From assembly GCF_003369915.1 (NCBI RefSeq), contig NC_046675.1:1426001-1490000 (forward strand): DNA of 64,000 bases, written 5' to 3'. The stretch's first letter is position 1, and each line of letters begins with the position of its first letter. Source of the DNA: Drosophila miranda (lineage: Eukaryota; Arthropoda; Insecta; Diptera; Drosophilidae). The position numbers and the translations under genes are program-made. The notes beneath the pieces are model-generated. The model was not told the origin of the DNA, ran no database searches, and saw nothing but the letters and a program-made list of their open reading frames with translations. Below, one piece after another: positions 60,588 through 64,000 of this stretch.

Positions 60588-63250
60588 TGCCACCAGACGT
60601 TGTAATTAAATTAAATTGCTTCAAAGTTGGTATAAAACATACAAGCGGTCTTCTCCTCGGTGGAGGGAAAGAGGGCCACATGTGTGTCGTGTCAAAGTTC
60701 GCGCGGCATCTGCATACACGCATATTTGTTGTCCTGCCAATTGTGTAAAATAAAAGCAGCCTTAAATTATGGTCATAATCCGACCTATGCCTGACAGGGT
60801 CTGGGCTGGGTGTGCTCCATTCCCATGCTATCAGGATCACCCTGTATGGCAGCAAACATTCAGCGGAGCTGCCTAATTTCATTAAAACCCCGCAACCTGT
60901 TGTCTGAGCCCCTGAACGAGTGCCAGAACTGAACGAGTTCTGGGGAAAAAATTCAATTTAACTTTGCCCGCAAGCCAAAATGAATTTCTTTTGGCTGCAA
61001 TTGACATGGCCAGAACGGCGACGTGGGGAGATGTTGAGATGTGGTTTGGTTTCTGCGGTGCGTTCTTGTTTTTTAGGGGGTTTGTGGGCTCAGGACAAGA
61101 ATGAAGAATGGCGGCGCGTAATGAGCTTAATGGATCCCATCTGCAGCGGATGAGAAACGTTTAAGTGTGCATATGCATATGAGGGATTTGGGGACCATCT
61201 TCCGTCTTCCATTTAACATTTTACCGTTTTTCCCGTTTTTTTCGTTTTCGCTCAGCGTCAACGAGCCATTGAAGTGCTTAAAAGTGAAAGCCAAGTTTTC
61301 CCAATTTTTATTGAACGAATATAATGTGTGCTCAATATTAACGGGGCGTGCGTGCTGGCTTTGGAGAGTCGTTAAAAGTGCGTAAATGTCGGCACGGCTC
61401 ATTGCCCGCCAGCTCAATTTAAACCATTGCTCGGTCTTCCTTGGTCCTTGGAGCAGCTTTTTCTCCACTCAAAATCGACCCTAATCACATTTAAGCCCCC
61501 AGCCATGTCGGGGTACCGGTCCCAGTACCGGTCCCTCTGCCACGTAACCTTGTCAACCAGCCAGAGAGATCCGGGGAGAGCCAGGCAGCCAGTCAAGTAC
61601 GACTACCAACAAGTGCAACAATGCTGATGCAGTTGAGCAGTTGGCCCTGGGAAATTTATTACCATCGTTGGTGGACACACGACCGCAGACCGCAGAGCGC
61701 AGAGCTGGCCGATGGGAAATGGGAGCTCTGCTGAATGATTTCCTGTCTGCCACAACGTGGACTTGTTTAACCCAGACAGTCACTTGTTGCCCCCAAGGAA
61801 GTTTCCTTTGAGGGCATCTTCCGCTCCTGTTGGTGGGCTCCACTAATTGGATTTTCGCTTGGGCATAAGAACCTCAGGAATTGCACAATCCTAATATCAT
61901 AGACAGGCACCGAGTGAAAGAAGACCAATATTTCATTTGGTATTTGCACGTTCTTCTCTGCTGGCAATACAGGAAGAGTGAACCGTGTCAGGATGTGACA
62001 CATTTGATTGAACGCCCTGCAGTCCCATAAATTTTTGGGCTCAATGCTGTGTAGAGAATGTTGTATGTAGTATGCCCCAGCTATGGTTTGTATTTGGATT
62101 CGTCAGAGGCATTTGACTGATAATTGAAAACGTGTCAACAAGCCAACAATTTCCGCACCCACACGGAGATCAGGCAGAGCCCACGCAGCTCTTCGGATAC
62201 GTATACGCATACGTGCCGTGGAAGTTGGTTATAAAAATTACATTTGGGCACCCAAAAACTGGCTTACAATGAAGCCGGTGCCGGGTGCCTACATTTCCAA
62301 GGTGGATTAAGCTGTCGCATGCTCTGTCGTATCTCTGGAGTTTCAGTTGATGATAATCGTCGGAAGCAAAGGGCGCAGAGAGAGAGAACATTCATGGCTG
62401 AACCCTCCTTGATAGTTGTTATATTTCTCAGGAAACATAATTTCCTCTGCCTTGGGAATGGACACAACTTGGAGTACTCTTTATCCAGAGCTCTCAAGTA
62501 TTTAATGGCCCCACTATAACAATTTCAATTGCCAATATATCAATCAATCCATTCAAAGTTATCTGAGAGACCGACTCCTAAGGTGCTGTAAAAAGGGGGG
62601 GTTCATTAGACCCCGGACAAAAATGTGTCACGTTGCGGCGATACGATTCAAATTAAAATGTCGCACGGCTAGACTCTGAACTAAGTGTTTGTGGTATTTT
62701 TCTGAAAAACATGTTCTTTATTTCTGATAGTAAGCAAATGATCCAATTACAATATGAATGACTATGAGGCATGCTGTCGTCGCGTGATCTCTGCCTCGCG
62801 AAGCAGTTAAAGGGCGAAAGGGACTAAAGATTTGTAACTAATTACAATAACTTCCAAAAATAATATATATTAAGTCATTCTGAGTGATGTTGGCTGCTTT
62901 CCAAGTAAAAGCAATAAACCGCTTATCTCGGAGAGGAGGGACCACAATTTCTCAATGAATCAGCCCAGTGTGGTACTCGTACGTGTGTGTACAAGTGAGT
63001 AAGAAGGCGTGAAATTGTGGTTTGCTCAAACACAATCCACTCGCGGCGACGTCACAAGTCCAGATATATTCTATTATCGGTTAATTGCCAAGGCCCTGCT
63101 AATGGCAATGTAAATATCAGCGAATAGTGCTAGACCTTACGTTCTGCCTTATCGATTAGATAGTGGCACGAAAGGTAGTATTATGCGATGTGAGAGGAAT
63201 AAAATAATAATATTCGAATAACGATCGATAGGTCGATAGGTTCACCAATT

Positions 63251-63283
63251 GTTATTATTCTTATATTTATTATTATTATTATT
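63251..63283. repeat. (TTA)n-rich tract
   Basis: Roughly ten imperfect ATT/TTA units about 280 bp upstream of the predicted start site of the last gene. CGATA words sit just before it, near 63225-63240. Confidence 0.75.
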
Positions 63284-63564
63284 ATTCTTATTCGTCTCCG
63301 TGTGGCAGTTATCTGTGCAAGATGGCAAGAAAGAATTGATTCAAGCTTTACTGTATCTTTTTTAACATTTGTTAATTATATTTAAACATTGGAAAATGAT
63401 AACCAACAAGTTCAACCAGCAAGTTTCAAGTTCAGGTGAGCGCGTAGTACGTGCTCGGACAGAGGCAACAAAATCCGCCGATAAACGATCGTGGTGTCGA
63501 TTGATAACGCACACCAGGCCGCACTCGGTGTCGGTGTCTGGGAAATTCTGAGCGGAGGGAAGGT

Positions 63565-63599
63565 TTAGTGCAGTGCGTTTCTCCGTTAGAGTCGGACGT
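63565..63599 (+). promoter_or_regulatory. Inr/DPE core promoter
   Basis: TTAGTG with A at 63567 as +1 is a partial Inr, and GGACGT at 63594-63599 falls exactly at +28 to +33 and fits the DPE consensus RGWYVT. No TATA box is seen. The predicted leader to the ATG at 63686 is about 119 nt. Confidence 0.5.
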
Positions 63600-63685
63600 C
63601 TGTAGAAGTACGGTTATATGTCGGAGTGGAGAAGTAGAAGTGAGACAAGATAAAAGCGATTCATGCGATTCATGAGTCATACGAA

Positions 63686-64000
63686 ATGAATTCGTTGTGG
63701 TGCGTCGTACTCTTTCTGACATTGACCTTCCCGTGGGCGTTGGAGGCTCTTATAAGAGAGCACCCACCATCACCTTATCCTGATATCCGCACGCCCTTTC
63801 ACTCGCGGGGAAAACGTGATGATGAAACATGTCCAAAGGAAAGCAGGGTCTGTCGATTGAAGAACGGCAGATACAAGTTCATCAGCTGCGATCAGGATTT
63901 CCAGGGACCCGATTTTCCAGATGGTTTCTTGTACTGTGATGCCACAAGCTGCCGACCGGAGGAGTTCCAGCACGACTATATCGTACGGAACCACGACCAG
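63686..64000 (+). CDS. Secreted cysteine-rich protein, partial at window end
   Basis: An open frame of 105 codons runs from the ATG to the window edge with no stop. Residues 1-21 form a signal peptide (MNSLWCVVLFLTLTFPWALEA). A basic RGKR near residue 44 looks like a furin-type cleavage site, and at least five cysteines follow in the pattern C...C...C...C...C, with CRLKNGRYKFISC and FLYCDATSC. I do not recognise the domain. Given the 100A-like setting, it could be the ectodomain of one of the adhesion-type receptors I recall from that region, but that is a guess. Start choice rests on the signal peptide and on an Inr/DPE promoter just upstream. Confidence 0.72.
   Translation, partial: MNSLWCVVLFLTLTFPWALEALIREHPPSPYPDIRTPFHSRGKRDDETCPKESRVCRLKNGRYKFISCDQDFQGPDFPDGFLYCDATSCRPEEFQHDYIVRNHDQ

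Larger units (their letters stand above)
48470..63560. other. 15-kb region without a supportable gene
   Basis: I found no reading frame with family signature, credible splice partners or promoter. The region is mostly AT-rich with many TAATTA/AATTAA words and scattered short tandem arrays (54766-54790, 58303-58325, 58634-58657, 60564-60587). It has a TE-end-like word near 49390-49420, a hairpin at 53670-53697 and a (TAT)n run near 63251-63283. It could be regulatory sequence or introns of a gene whose exons I failed to see. Confidence 0.5.

Noticed and set aside
60350..60748. 132-codon plus-strand frame with a polyalanine run
   Set aside because: The Ala run comes only from a CAG microsatellite, and no splice or family support is seen.

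Overview
This looks like insect nuclear DNA, almost certainly from a Drosophila. The grounds are short introns of about 55-75 bp with GTAAGT donors, TATA/Inr and Inr/DPE core promoters, very dense dinucleotide and trinucleotide tracts, and gene content I recognise as cytological region 100A-B of D. melanogaster (Muller element E): the casein kinase gene dco (doubletime/discs overgrown) next to the SoxE gene Sox100B. A species of the obscura group is my best guess, from the repeat density and the repeat remnants. That assignment is inference, not something the sequence proves.

Layout. At 2-3.4 kb lies dco on the minus strand, as one uninterrupted coding exon. Its probable spliced 5' UTR and its promoter-side sequence lie in 3.4-8.5 kb. 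A CGATA/CTCF-like motif cluster sits near 8.4-8.5 kb, and a small inverted-repeat transposon (MITE) near 10.6-10.9 kb separates it from the next gene. Sox100B runs on the plus strand from 12.9 to 25.8 kb as three coding exons, with a 10.4 kb first intron. Nested antisense in that intron is a complete four-exon gene for a small secreted DUF1091 protein (20.8-21.5 kb).

From 28.9 to 34.2 kb are three tandem minus-strand secreted serpins. Each has four coding exons and near-identical bodies, promoters and poly(A) signals, but unrelated reactive-centre loops. The aligned P1 residues are Ser, Lys and Tyr. From 39.7 to 44.3 kb is a minus-strand gene for an acidic protein with two close-set C2H2 zinc fingers. 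I extend it to a short first exon 3.6 kb upstream that lies under its own TATA/Inr promoter. From 46.5 to 48.5 kb is a nine-exon minus-strand SLC46-like major-facilitator transporter. About 15 kb follow in which I see no supportable gene. At 63.6 kb an Inr/DPE promoter starts a plus-strand gene for a secreted cysteine-rich protein that runs off the window.

The genes do not form an operon or pathway. The one functional group is the serpin trio, whose shared promoters imply co-expression and whose loops imply different protease targets. Exon boundaries were read by hand from splice signals and checked for phase: every multi-exon model has a total length divisible by three and an open frame. UTR ends, transcription starts and repeat family names are much less certain.
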